64,000 nucleotides of DNA from Bacteroidales bacterium (GTDB taxonomy: Bacteria; Bacteroidota; Bacteroidia; Bacteroidales; UBA932). Both the position numbers and the translations under genes were made by a program. Location of the stretch: NCBI GenBank assembly GCA_017938925.1, contig JAGBAO010000005.1, positions 1-64,000 of the forward strand, written 5' to 3'. Every line of letters begins with the position of its first letter. Position 1 is the stretch's first letter. The notes under the pieces were generated by a model. The model was given only the letters and a program-made list of their open reading frames with translations. It was not told the origin of the DNA and did not search any database. This document shows positions 43,416 through 51,690 of the stretch, one piece after another.

Positions 43416-44712
43416 TACAATAACCTTGGGCTGTTCCAAGAACAAGGTTGACACAGAACATATCCTTTCCCAGGTGGAGGATCTTTATGAGATCGTTCCT
43501 GAGGGGGAGGATATTCCCGTTGATGTACTCCTGCTCAACACATGCGGATTTATAGGAGATGCCAAGGAAGAGTCTGTACAGGCTGTTCTCGAGGCAGTGG
43601 AGAGAAAGAAGGCCGGGGAAGTCGGAAAGGTCATCGTCTTCGGCTGCCTTTCACAGCGCTATATGAATGAGCTTCCTGATCTGATTCCCGAGGTGGATGC
43701 CTGGTTCGGAGCACGTGAGTTCGATCCTGTCATCAAAGCGCTGGGAGGAGTCCCTTCCGAGGCTAAAAGGGTCGAGCGTTATCTGACCACTCCGTCACAT
43801 TATGCCTATCTGAAGATATCGGAAGGCTGTGACCGCAGATGCTCGTACTGTGCCATACCATTCATCAGAGGTGCACATAAGTCTGTGCCTATGGAGGATC
43901 TGGTAGCGGAAGCCCGGAGACTGGCCGACAAGGGAGTCAAGGAACTTATCATCATAGCTCAGGACACGACATATTATGGCATGGATCTTTACCGTCGCCG
44001 TGCACTTGCGGAGCTGTTGCAGAAACTGTCCGAGGTTGACGGAATCGAATGGATAAGGATTCATTATTCATATCCTGCCGCATTCCCTGATGATGTCCTC
44101 GACCAGATGGCTGAGAATCCGAAGGTATGCCGGTATATGGATATCCCTCTCCAGCATATCTCAGATAAGGTTCTGGACAACATGCACAGGAATGTGACGG
44201 GACAGTGGACCCGGGAGCTGATCAGCAGGATGCGTGAAAGGGTTCCGGGCGTCGTTCTGCGTACGACCATGATAGTCGGACATCCGGGAGAAGGAAAGAA
44301 GGATTTTGAGGAACTCCTTCAATTTGCATCAGATGCCCGATTCGAGCGTCTGGGTGCATTCAAGTATTCAGAAGAGGAAGGCACTTATGGTGCAGAGAAT
44401 TTCAAGGACAGCATATCTGCGAAGACAAAGCAGGTCCGTCTTGATCAGCTGATGACCCTTCAGAGCGAGATATCTCTGGCCTTCAACCAGTCACGCGTCG
44501 GTTCGGAAATCAAGGTGATCGTTGATGATTTCAATGACGGAGTATTCGTGTGCCGCAGTGAATTCGAGAGCCCCGAGGTCGATGGCGAGATTCTTGTGAA
44601 ATACGATTCTTCGGTTGAAGTCGATCCGTATTCGCTGATAGGTGAGTTCATTACCGTCAGGGTAACAGGAGCCGACGAATATGACCTTATTGCAGAAATA
44701 GTAGAAATCTGA
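43402..44712 (+). CDS. rimO: Ribosomal protein S12 methylthiotransferase RimO
   Basis: The 436-residue radical-SAM enzyme adds a methylthio group to an aspartate of S12. The MTTase N-domain has its three cysteines (GCSKNKVDTE, NTCGFIGDAKEES, FGCLSQRY), the radical-SAM loop is CDRRCSYCAIP near residue 141, and a TRAM domain ends the protein (VDDFNDGVFVCRSEFESPEVDGEILV). GDAKEES is the RimO rather than MiaB signature. It overlaps DUF5606 by 14 bases and is 5 bases before the lipoprotein gene. Confidence 0.93.
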   Translation: MQRLSTITLGCSKNKVDTEHILSQVEDLYEIVPEGEDIPVDVLLLNTCGFIGDAKEESVQAVLEAVERKKAGEVGKVIVFGCLSQRYMNELPDLIPEVDAWFGAREFDPVIKALGGVPSEAKRVERYLTTPSHYAYLKISEGCDRRCSYCAIPFIRGAHKSVPMEDLVAEARRLADKGVKELIIIAQDTTYYGMDLYRRRALAELLQKLSEVDGIEWIRIHYSYPAAFPDDVLDQMAENPKVCRYMDIPLQHISDKVLDNMHRNVTGQWTRELISRMRERVPGVVLRTTMIVGHPGEGKKDFEELLQFASDARFERLGAFKYSEEEGTYGAENFKDSISAKTKQVRLDQLMTLQSEISLAFNQSRVGSEIKVIVDDFNDGVFVCRSEFESPEVDGEILVKYDSSVEVDPYSLIGEFITVRVTGADEYDLIAEIVEI

Positions 44713-44717
44713 TCAAC

Positions 44718-45551
44718 ATGAAGCGTATATTCCCTTTCATCCTGTCTCTTTCACTCCTGCTTGCCTCCTGCGGTCCGAGCAGATATGCTGTCCAGGTGGA
44801 GATGAGACATCCTTCCAAGTCAGGTCTGGAACTCACCGGCAAGAATCTGTCGGTGGTGTATCTCACTGACGGTGACTCGATTGCAGATAAATTTGACGCA
44901 TCAATGGCAGACGGCTTTGCCTATGCCCTGGAAAAGGATTATGGAACCGGTGATGGCAGTATAGGAATATATAGTCTTGAAGATAAAGGTGGAAAGTATT
45001 CAGACAAGGATACTCTTGTGAATCTCTTGATAGATACTGGGGCAGATGTGGTGTTTCTCTTTGGCAAGACAGACCTTTCAAAGGTCAATGACCAGATGAC
45101 AAAATACACCCTTCGCCTTTATTGCTTTGATGCGATGAACAAGGATGAGAATGTATATACGTTTGCCGGCAGTTCAATAGCAGAGGGGACGGAGGATAAG
45201 ATTGCAGAATCAGCCTGGGAGGTAGGAAACACGGTTGCCGGATCATTCAAGTCACAGTGGAAGCATGAGCAGTACTCGATCATCTATTATGACAGTCAGA
45301 AATGGTACGATGCACTCGATAAGGCCGAAGCTTATGAATGGAAGGCTGCCATGGATATATGGATCGGGCTGCTCGATACTCCTAATATCCTGAAACGCTC
45401 ATGTGCAGAATACAATATAGCTGTCGCATGCTATATGCTCGGAGACTATGCACTGGCGGAGGAATGGCTTGACCGGTCCGAACAGGATAACGAACTTCCA
45501 GTTACAGATGCTCTCCGCAAAAGGATAATGACAAGAAAATCCGCTCATTGA
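44718..45551 (+). CDS. DUF6340 family lipoprotein
   Basis: The 277-residue protein has a lipoprotein signal, MKRIFPFILSLSLLLASCGPS, with Cys near residue 18. The middle has a beta-rich domain with GADVVFLFGKTD; the end has TPR-like helices (AAMDIWIGLLDTPNILKRSCAEYNIAVACYMLGDYALAEEWL). The pattern fits DUF6340, a Bacteroidales outer-envelope family with no known role. It is the last gene of the nusB operon; its TGA lies inside the terminator hairpin. Confidence 0.78.
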   Translation: MKRIFPFILSLSLLLASCGPSRYAVQVEMRHPSKSGLELTGKNLSVVYLTDGDSIADKFDASMADGFAYALEKDYGTGDGSIGIYSLEDKGGKYSDKDTLVNLLIDTGADVVFLFGKTDLSKVNDQMTKYTLRLYCFDAMNKDENVYTFAGSSIAEGTEDKIAESAWEVGNTVAGSFKSQWKHEQYSIIYYDSQKWYDALDKAEAYEWKAAMDIWIGLLDTPNILKRSCAEYNIAVACYMLGDYALAEEWLDRSEQDNELPVTDALRKRIMTRKSAH

Positions 45552-45560
45552 GCGGATTTT
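45536..45560. terminator. Terminator containing the DUF6340 stop codon
   Basis: AAAATCCGCTCA (45536-45547) pairs with TGAGCGGATTTT (45549-45560); the TGA at 45549-45551 is the stop of the upstream gene. The convergent acyltransferase gene ends 2 bases later, so it should work in both directions. Confidence 0.85.
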
Positions 45561-45561
45561 T

Positions 45562-46644
45562 CTATTTATTCCGTGCCTGTTTTCTGGCTTCGCGGCGTTT
45601 CTGCTTTTCAGCAAGCTTGAACTGGATGCGGGCGCGTTTTCTGGCGATCATGTCCGTGAGTTCCTCTCCCATATTTTCAACGAACAGAGGGAATCTCTGA
45701 CCGATTCTGCGCACCTTCTCGGCTATGAAAGAGTCGATGTGGCGTGCCTTCTTGGCTTCGTATATCTCATCGAATGCGATGAGGATGCAGGTCTCTTCCG
45801 CTTCGCTGAATTCGTGGTTGATTCCTCCACCGAACGTCTTCATGGTAGGGGAGAGGCTCATGTATGAGTTCACAAGCGGCGGAATGTTGACTCCGAGTCT
45901 TCTGACTTCCGCATTGAGAAGCTTGTAGTCGTCCTTGAATTCCTTTTCTGTGAGGATGGCATCCATCTTCTCTGCCGGGGTCTCGATCACGAGCGGATCC
46001 ATCGGAGTGACCAGTTTCTCCTTGTCCTCGAAATGCTTGAACAGGAAGTGCTGGATCAGGTCGCGGGCCTCACGGTTGTATTCCGGATACATGGTCATCT
46101 TTCCGAAGAAGTATTTCATTGTCGGATTAGTGATTCCGAGTGCTCCGAGTCCGTCCCAGAGGTTGTCCAGTGCGAAGAGAGCCTTGGTGCCGGCCTTGCT
46201 GCTCTGGTATTCCGGAGCAACGAAGCTTCTTCCGAGCTCGATCGTAAACGGAAGGTATTCCTTGATGAATTTCTCTGAGAAATGGAACATGTGCGAAGTC
46301 GCAAGAAGCGGCTGTCCGTTCTCGTCCAGCTTGATGTCAGGTCCGAGGATATATCTGTATCCTCCGAGGATCTTTTCAGAATCCGGATCCCAGACGATGA
46401 GCTGCTTGTATGGGTTTTCCATTGTGTCGAACTCGTCGATATCCATCGAGAGTCCGCTTCCACCACCAGAATCACGGAATGCCTCCTCGCGGAGACGTCC
46501 GATCTCCTTCATGACGTTAGGAGAGTCGTGATGAGTGATCACATAGATCTCGTTGTGGCTTTTGTTGGTGTCTCTCAGCTTCTTACCAGGTGTCAGTTCT
46601 GCCTTGAGTACATCTACACTGATTGGAGCAATTATAGGTTCCAT
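45562..46644 (-). CDS. glsB: GNAT-type N-acyltransferase, probable glycine lipid synthase GlsB
   Basis: The 360-residue protein belongs to the acyltransferase group once annotated hemolysin or ornithine acyltransferase: VMKEIGRLREEAFRDSGGGSG near residue 44, YKQLIVWDPDSEKILGGYRYILG near residue 79, ELGRSFVAPEYQ near residue 136. In Bacteroides, GlsB N-acylates glycine with a 3-hydroxy fatty acid, and GlsA adds the second chain. The GlsA-like gene lies 10 bases upstream, which supports this pair. The Lys/Arg-rich tail (RIQFKLAEKQKRREARKQARNK) may touch membrane lipids. Confidence 0.72.
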   Translation of the reverse strand: MEPIIAPISVDVLKAELTPGKKLRDTNKSHNEIYVITHHDSPNVMKEIGRLREEAFRDSGGGSGLSMDIDEFDTMENPYKQLIVWDPDSEKILGGYRYILGPDIKLDENGQPLLATSHMFHFSEKFIKEYLPFTIELGRSFVAPEYQSSKAGTKALFALDNLWDGLGALGITNPTMKYFFGKMTMYPEYNREARDLIQHFLFKHFEDKEKLVTPMDPLVIETPAEKMDAILTEKEFKDDYKLLNAEVRRLGVNIPPLVNSYMSLSPTMKTFGGGINHEFSEAEETCILIAFDEIYEAKKARHIDSFIAEKVRRIGQRFPLFVENMGEELTDMIARKRARIQFKLAEKQKRREARKQARNK

Positions 46645-46654
46645 AGGTCTTAGG

Positions 46655-47470
46655 TTATAGTTCGTACACTTTCTTCCTTATCTCCTGTGCCCATTCATGG
46701 TCTGACCTGCTTCTGTCCAGATCTGCTACAGGGATAGGTTTGCCGAATGTAATCGTATATTTTCTTCCGACGCTGTTACACATTTCGGAAGGAAGGGTCA
46801 TCATTGCAAAATTGAATTTGAGGCCCAGCCTTTTCTGCCACGAAGCTATGCGGTAGAAACGCTTCGAGTTCTCTCCGTCAAAATGAATCGGAACGATGTC
46901 GCGGCCGGTCTCCCTGCTCTTCTTGACGAATGATTTTCCCCATTCGAGGTCCTGGATCTTTCCGTCGATCTTTCTTGAACAGAGACCTGCAGGGAATATG
47001 AGCATCTGGTTGTCAGATTCATATACCTCGTTTATGAGCCTTGGAAGATTCCTCGCCTGACCGCCGAGTTTGTTGATAGGAATGCCCAGAGGTGCCATGC
47101 CCTTGAGGTTCATCAGAAGGTCATTCATCAGATACTTGACCTTTCCGTCATATTGTCTTCCGATGATGGCACCAAGTGTTACGCCATCAATGGCTCCAAG
47201 AGGATGATTAGATACGAATGTGTATGTGCGCCCATCTTTCGGGAGGTTCTCCAGTCCCTTCACTTCAATCTCCACACCGAGATATTTGAGGCAGTTCTCG
47301 CAGAACTCCACTCCGACATATCCTTCCTTAAGGTAGCCGTTGATGAATTCCAGATGCATGAACTTCTCGAACCAGCGGATCAGGAACTTAGGAATATATT
47401 TAGCCTTCTTTCCTGCTCGTGAGACTATAACTTTCTCAATATCAAGAATTTGAGGATCTCTTTCTGTCAT
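46655..47470 (-). CDS. glsA: PlsC-like O-acyltransferase, probable glycine lipid synthase GlsA
   Basis: The 271-residue protein has PlsC motifs: the catalytic HX4D in SNHPLGAIDGVTLG near residue 88, and LIFPAGLCSRKIDGKIQDLEWGKSFVKK near residue 157. Alone it would be called a lysophospholipid acyltransferase. Next to a GlsB-like gene it is more likely the O-acyltransferase that finishes glycine lipids. A TATATTTG box on the minus strand (47498-47491) lies 20 bases before its ATG, so it heads the two-gene unit. Confidence 0.72.
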   Translation of the reverse strand: MTERDPQILDIEKVIVSRAGKKAKYIPKFLIRWFEKFMHLEFINGYLKEGYVGVEFCENCLKYLGVEIEVKGLENLPKDGRTYTFVSNHPLGAIDGVTLGAIIGRQYDGKVKYLMNDLLMNLKGMAPLGIPINKLGGQARNLPRLINEVYESDNQMLIFPAGLCSRKIDGKIQDLEWGKSFVKKSRETGRDIVPIHFDGENSKRFYRIASWQKRLGLKFNFAMMTLPSEMCNSVGRKYTITFGKPIPVADLDRSRSDHEWAQEIRKKVYEL

Positions 47471-47490
47471 ATTAGGTTTGGTTTAGTCCA

Positions 47491-47498
47491 CAAATATA
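47491..47498 (-). promoter_or_regulatory. -7 box of the glsA-glsB unit
   Basis: TATATTTG on the minus strand, 20 bases before the glsA start at 47470. No matching -33 box is evident. Confidence 0.55.
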
Positions 47499-47534
47499 GC
47501 AAATTGGGCAAATAATTCTTCAATTTGTCTTCTG

Positions 47535-49001
47535 TTATTCCACCTTCTTGACAGGGTCGCAAGTCAGTCCGACTCCGAGCTTCTTGAATATCTTCCTGTC
47601 CACTTCACTTAGCATTACTGTCGAATGCACCTGACATCCGTTCAGTTTCGGAAGCTGGTCGAGGGCCTTGCGGCAGTTCTCGTCGGTGTTGCTCAGAAGG
47701 GAAATAGCCACAAGCACTTCGTCAGTGTGCAGACGTGGATTATGTCCGTGGAGATATTCTACCTTAGTCTTCTGAATAGGTGCGATCATTTCCTCAGGAA
47801 TAAGCTTCACGCTGTGAGGGATGCCGGCAAGGTGCTTGGTCGCATTGACAATAAGGGCGGCACTTGGACCGAGAAGCGAGCTTGTCCGGGAAGTTATGAT
47901 GGTACCGTCCTGAAGCTCGATGGCTGCTGTCGCCACTCCTGAAAGTTCCTTGCGTTCGTGAGCAGCCACTGTCGTGCGACGATATTCCGTGGTGAGCTTG
48001 GCCTGCTTGAGGATCAAGGCTATCTTGTTCACCTCGTTCTCATTGTCTCCCTTTTCAGCCAGGTTGCACAGGGCGTAATAGTATCTGCGGATGATCTCTT
48101 CTCTGGCAGCATTGCAGCATACGTCCTCATCGCTCATGCAGAAGCCTATCATGTTGACTCCCATATCGGTAGGGGACTTGTACGGACTTTCTCCGTATAT
48201 TCCTTCGAAGAGGGCGTTGAGCACGGGGAATATCTCAATGTCGCGATTGTAGCTGGCAGCAATCTCACCGTATGCTTCGAAGTGGAACGGGTCGATCATA
48301 TTGACGTCATTGAGGTCAGCCGTCGCTGCTTCGTATGCAATGTTCACAGGGTGCTTGAGAGGGAGATTCCACACAGGGAAGGTCTCGAACTTGGCATAAC
48401 CGGCCTTGGTGCCTCGCTTGTTCTCGTGGTAGAGCTGGCTCAGGCAGACTGCCATCTTTCCGCTTCCGGGGCCCGGTGCCGTGACTACCACCAGAGGTTT
48501 TGTGGTCTCCACATAGTCGTTCTTTCCGAATCCCTCGTCAGAGTCGATAAGGGCCACGTTGTTCGGATAGCCTTCAATGGTATAATGGTAGTAGACCTGG
48601 ATTCCCAGGCGTTCCAGTCTTTTCCTATATGCATCTGCACTTGCCTGGCCGTTATAGTGAGTGATGACAACGCTGCTGACCATGAGTCCGACTTTTTCGA
48701 ACTCGTCTCGCAGTCTGAGCACATCCTCGTCGTATGTGATTCCAAGGTCGCCCCTTACTTTGTTCTTTTCGATGTCCAATGCGCTGATGACGATCAGAAT
48801 TTCAGCCTCATCCTTCAGCTGCATGAGCATCTGAAGCTTACTGTCGGGCAGGAAACCCGGCAGCACTCGGCTGGCATGATTGTCATCGAATAACTTACCT
48901 CCGAACTCGAGGTAAAGCTTGTCTCCGAACTGCGCAATGCGCTTTTTGATCTGTTCGGACTGTATCTGAAGATACTTGTTATTATCAAATCCCGTTTTCA
49001 T
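47535..49001 (-). CDS. DUF1846 family protein
   Basis: The 488-residue cytoplasmic protein matches DUF1846 over its full length: GFDNNKYLQIQSEQIKKRIAQFGDKLYLEFGGKLFDD at the start, VVVTAPGPGSGKMAVCLSQLYHE near residue 175 (a P-loop-like GPGSGK), and PRLHTDEVLVAISLLSNTDENC late. The role is unknown; the P-loop-like motif suggests nucleotide binding. The ATG at 49001 is preferred because it starts the conserved block and a TATCTTTG box (minus, 49017-49010) lies 8 bases before it. Confidence 0.87.
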   Translation of the reverse strand: MKTGFDNNKYLQIQSEQIKKRIAQFGDKLYLEFGGKLFDDNHASRVLPGFLPDSKLQMLMQLKDEAEILIVISALDIEKNKVRGDLGITYDEDVLRLRDEFEKVGLMVSSVVITHYNGQASADAYRKRLERLGIQVYYHYTIEGYPNNVALIDSDEGFGKNDYVETTKPLVVVTAPGPGSGKMAVCLSQLYHENKRGTKAGYAKFETFPVWNLPLKHPVNIAYEAATADLNDVNMIDPFHFEAYGEIAASYNRDIEIFPVLNALFEGIYGESPYKSPTDMGVNMIGFCMSDEDVCCNAAREEIIRRYYYALCNLAEKGDNENEVNKIALILKQAKLTTEYRRTTVAAHERKELSGVATAAIELQDGTIITSRTSSLLGPSAALIVNATKHLAGIPHSVKLIPEEMIAPIQKTKVEYLHGHNPRLHTDEVLVAISLLSNTDENCRKALDQLPKLNGCQVHSTVMLSEVDRKIFKKLGVGLTCDPVKKVE

Positions 49002-49009
49002 ACGGAATG

Positions 49010-49017
49010 CAAAGATA
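49010..49017 (-). promoter_or_regulatory. -7 box of the DUF1846 gene
   Basis: TATCTTTG on the minus strand ends 8 bases before the ATG, implying a leaderless or near-leaderless mRNA. Confidence 0.55.
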
Positions 49018-49103
49018 ACCATTCTCCCTCGTCCCTGCAACCCTTTTTGTCCACTTTTTTATCAACAAAATGCGGTGGTGTGTAACTCCTTGGTTCATAG
49101 TCT

Positions 49104-49151
49104 TTTACGCATATTGCGTGCCGCCAAAGGGGAGCACGCAATGTGCGTAAA
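49104..49151. repeat. 18-base inverted repeat downstream of rnpB
   Basis: TTTACGCATATTGCGTGC (49104-49121) pairs with GCACGCAATGTGCGTAAA (49134-49151), 17 Watson-Crick pairs and one G-U, with a 12-base loop. It lies in the 190-base gap between rnpB and the DUF1846 gene. There is no T-run, so it is not a standard terminator. The rest of that gap shows no gene. Confidence 0.75.
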
Positions 49152-49195
49152 GGGTTGAATGTCAGGCATATGCGTTCCACCGGGTTTTCGTAAAA

Positions 49196-49222
49196 AAAGG
49201 GTTGGCGAAACGCCAACCCTTT
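49196..49222 (-). terminator. rnpB terminator
   Basis: AAAGGGTTGGCG pairs with CGCCAACCCTTT around a 3-base loop, with a seven-base T-run on the minus strand. It lies 8 bases after the RNase P RNA end. Confidence 0.92.
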
Positions 49223-49229
49223 CAGTGTC

Positions 49230-49551
49230 AGGTGAGACCGTAAGCCGGTTTCTGTTTTATCCCGTCATTTATCTTCGCAACCTACCCCCCGGAAAGAGCG
49301 AGCAGCCCTTTTGTCCTTGCGGACTCTCCGGTATACATGGTCTTGCAGGACTCGGTGCCGTCACCGCCATATGTCGCCATACGGCGTCGTGAGCTCTTGC
49401 CTCGCGGTTTCACCCTTACCCCTTGCAGGGCGGTCTGTTTTCTGTTACGGCATCCATAAGATTACTCCCATCTGTGCTTTCCACAGCGAGTCGCTCTATC
49501 CTGTCCGGACTTTCCTCAGCCGCAATGCGGCCGCGACAGGTCATCCCACCT
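49230..49551 (-). ncRNA. rnpB: RNase P RNA, bacterial type A
   Basis: On the minus strand the conserved blocks are GAGGAAAGTCCGGACA near the 5' end, AGGGTGAAACCGCGAGGCAA, GCAAGAGCTCAC and, near the 3' end, ACAGAAACCGGCTTACGG. The ends pair as helix P1: AGGTGGGA with TCTCACCT. At about 322 bases it is a normal length. It processes the 5' leaders of tRNA precursors. It begins 2 bases after the stop of the flavin oxidoreductase gene, so its promoter is in that gene or it is processed from a longer RNA. Confidence 0.95.
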
Positions 49552-49553
49552 GA

Positions 49554-50810
49554 TTATTTATATCCGAGCTTGCGCTCGATCTTGTCATTCTGTCTGTTAA
49601 TCTTCTCCACTGCCTTCACGAGTCCAGGAGTTATGTCCTCGCAGTGCTTGTGGCATTGCATCGAGCGCGAATACATGCGTCCGATGCAGAAATTGCTGTG
49701 CTCACAGCCGCTGCAGTGCTTCTCATCAGCCTTCATCTTGTTGACGAAGTCCGTATCCTCAAGTACGGCACGGCCCATCTGAAGCATAGGGAATCCGTTT
49801 TCCATCACCTGGTCGGCTGTCTCACGCGAAATCACGCCGCCGACATAAGTGAAAGGATATTCCGGCATTGCAGCCTGAAACTTCAAGGCATCTTCCATGA
49901 AGAACAGCGGCTTGAAAGGAACTGTCGGTGCAACGATTTTTCCTGCAAGCCCTACACCTGCTTTCAGCCACCATTTGCTCCATGGAAAATAGTGGACTAT
50001 CGGCCTTACAGGGAACTGTCCTCTCATCACGTACTGAGGGTGACGGCTCACGAAACCTCCCGAGAGCACAATGGATTCGATACCCATATCGCGAAGCACC
50101 TTTGCCACCTCAATCAGTTCGTCGGTCTCCTGACCGCCCTTGAATCCGTCTCTGGTGTTGAGCTTTGCAAAGAGCGCCACCTTGCCTTTTCCCGCAGCCA
50201 CAGCCTTCTCCACGCACATCTTCATGAATCTCATGCGGTTCTCGAGGCTTCCTCCGAATTCGTCTCGGCGGTGATTCGTGTATGGTGAAAGGAACTGGGA
50301 TATCAGGTATCCGTGTCCGGCGTGGATCTCGATGGCGTCAAAGCCTGCCTCGATAGCCAGTTCCACAGCCTTGCCATATGCGTCAGCTACCTCATGGATC
50401 TGCTTCAGGTTCATCTTCTGGACGAAGGTCGGGGAGTACAGATTGAATCCGCGGCTGGCACCGTATGGCATGCATCCGCAGATGCTTCTGTGGGACATGT
50501 TTCCGCAGTGTCCGAGCTGGATGGAGGCCTTGGCTCCTTCCGCATGGATGGCATCTGTCAGCTTCTTGAGCTCGGGAACGATCTCCTCCCGCATCCAGAG
50601 CTGGTTCTCGAAGGAGAGTCCACTCCTGCAGACAGCTGCGTAGGCGACCGTAGTCATGCCGATTCCTCCTCGTGCCACCGAAACGTGATAGTCGAAGAGT
50701 TCCTTGGACGGCCTCTGTCCGGGACACATGGCCTCGAATGCAGCCGACCTTATGGTCCTGTTCCTCAGCTCTATGGGGCCGATCTTATATGGAGTAAACA
50801 ATTTGCTCAT
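49554..50810 (-). CDS. NADH:flavin oxidoreductase, old yellow enzyme family
   Basis: The 418-residue protein has an FMN-binding TIM barrel: LFTPYKIGPIELRNRTIRSAAFEAMCPG at the start, EIHAGHGYLISQFLSPYTNHRRDEFGGSLENRMRF near residue 165. The C-terminus has cysteines, CSGCEHSNFC then MQCHKHC, that could bind an Fe-S cluster as in 2,4-dienoyl-CoA reductases, but the second half of those enzymes (FAD/NAD domain) is absent. The substrate is probably an enone or enoate. It may share a transcript with the upstream DUF1295-like gene (6 bases apart) and runs into rnpB. Confidence 0.87.
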   Translation of the reverse strand: MSKLFTPYKIGPIELRNRTIRSAAFEAMCPGQRPSKELFDYHVSVARGGIGMTTVAYAAVCRSGLSFENQLWMREEIVPELKKLTDAIHAEGAKASIQLGHCGNMSHRSICGCMPYGASRGFNLYSPTFVQKMNLKQIHEVADAYGKAVELAIEAGFDAIEIHAGHGYLISQFLSPYTNHRRDEFGGSLENRMRFMKMCVEKAVAAGKGKVALFAKLNTRDGFKGGQETDELIEVAKVLRDMGIESIVLSGGFVSRHPQYVMRGQFPVRPIVHYFPWSKWWLKAGVGLAGKIVAPTVPFKPLFFMEDALKFQAAMPEYPFTYVGGVISRETADQVMENGFPMLQMGRAVLEDTDFVNKMKADEKHCSGCEHSNFCIGRMYSRSMQCHKHCEDITPGLVKAVEKINRQNDKIERKLGYK

Positions 50811-50816
50811 ATTATA

Positions 50817-51596
50817 TTACCATATAAAAGGTATGATATGCTTCTTGTTAAGTTTCTTATATTCATCTCCGAACTCCTGCTCGTACTTCTCGGTAAGCGA
50901 CCTGGCACGAGGACCGAGGTTGGCGAATGTCCAGACAGCGAAAAGCACTCCGGCAGGGGACCAGGTGAGGATCGCATAGCCTATCCATTCGGTGAGTTCT
51001 CCGAAATAGTTGGCAGATGTCACATATTTATACAGTCCCTTGCGTGGAATATAATGCTTCGTGTCGCCCGGCTTGCGCAGGTTGCGGATCACATGGTCGG
51101 AATGCATGTTTATGCCCATTCCGGTGAAGAACACGATGATTCCTATGATGAATTGTGGACTCCACAGCCATTCTGTCGTATACATCCCGGCGGGAGCCTG
51201 CCCATAAAGCCATCCTCCGATCATGTAGGCATTCAAGGTGTTGAATGTCAGTCCCATTAGCATCACGGCAACAGGCATCTTGCTCTTTCCCCTCATCAGG
51301 AAAGGAAAGATGAATGACCTCTGGAAATAGTGCAGCAGGAAGAGTCCGGCCATTATGTACAGCACGAGCTTGCTGTTTCCTGTGTCAGCTCCGGAAAGGG
51401 CAAAACGGACCGTGTAATACAGCAGGAAGAGGAAGGCGGGAGCCTCCATCAGCACCCACGCCGTCTTGTTGCTGATCACCGGACCCCATTTCGAGTTCGA
51501 AAGGTAGCCGTATCCGGCCTTGAAGAAGAACAATGCGATGAAGACCACAACCGCCATCACCGCCATGCATGTCATTACTATGTAATATGTGTTCAT
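50817..51596 (-). CDS. DUF1295 / steroid 5-alpha-reductase-like membrane protein
   Basis: The 259-residue protein has about six spans and the C-terminal reductase motif: PRKGLYKYVTSANYFGELTEWIGYAILTWSPAGVLFAVWTFANLGPRARSLTEKYEQEFGDEYKKL. This group (3-oxo-5-alpha-steroid 4-dehydrogenase) reduces conjugated double bonds with NADPH. Its neighbour is a flavin enone reductase, which suggests both act on related unsaturated lipids, though that is inference. The ATG that begins MNTYYIVMTCMAVM is chosen; upstream in-frame starts lie on the promoter and the divergent gene. Confidence 0.8.
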   Translation of the reverse strand: MNTYYIVMTCMAVMAVVVFIALFFFKAGYGYLSNSKWGPVISNKTAWVLMEAPAFLFLLYYTVRFALSGADTGNSKLVLYIMAGLFLLHYFQRSFIFPFLMRGKSKMPVAVMLMGLTFNTLNAYMIGGWLYGQAPAGMYTTEWLWSPQFIIGIIVFFTGMGINMHSDHVIRNLRKPGDTKHYIPRKGLYKYVTSANYFGELTEWIGYAILTWSPAGVLFAVWTFANLGPRARSLTEKYEQEFGDEYKKLNKKHIIPFIW

Positions 51597-51656
51597 TTCG
51601 CAGTCAATAAAACCGCGCAAAGTTAGTGAATATTTTTGCAAATTGTATTTTTTACT

Positions 51657-51664
51657 TACTTTTG
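51657..51664 (+). promoter_or_regulatory. -7 box of the glutaminyl cyclotransferase gene
   Basis: TACTTTTG lies about 27 bases before the ATG at 51691, with TTTG about 18 bases upstream. A divergent TAACTTTG faces the DUF1295-like gene in the same gap. The TPP riboswitch transcript may also start here. Confidence 0.55.
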
Positions 51665-51690
51665 TCGTCCCGATACAAACTTGCACCTGA

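Noticed and set aside
47958..48893. A 311-codon plus-strand frame opposite the DUF1846 gene
   Set aside because: The composition follows from the codon use of the true gene; no domain is seen.
49159..49553. Open frames over the RNase P RNA region
   Set aside because: The conserved RNase P sequence and P1 pairing explain the region; the frames have no protein features.
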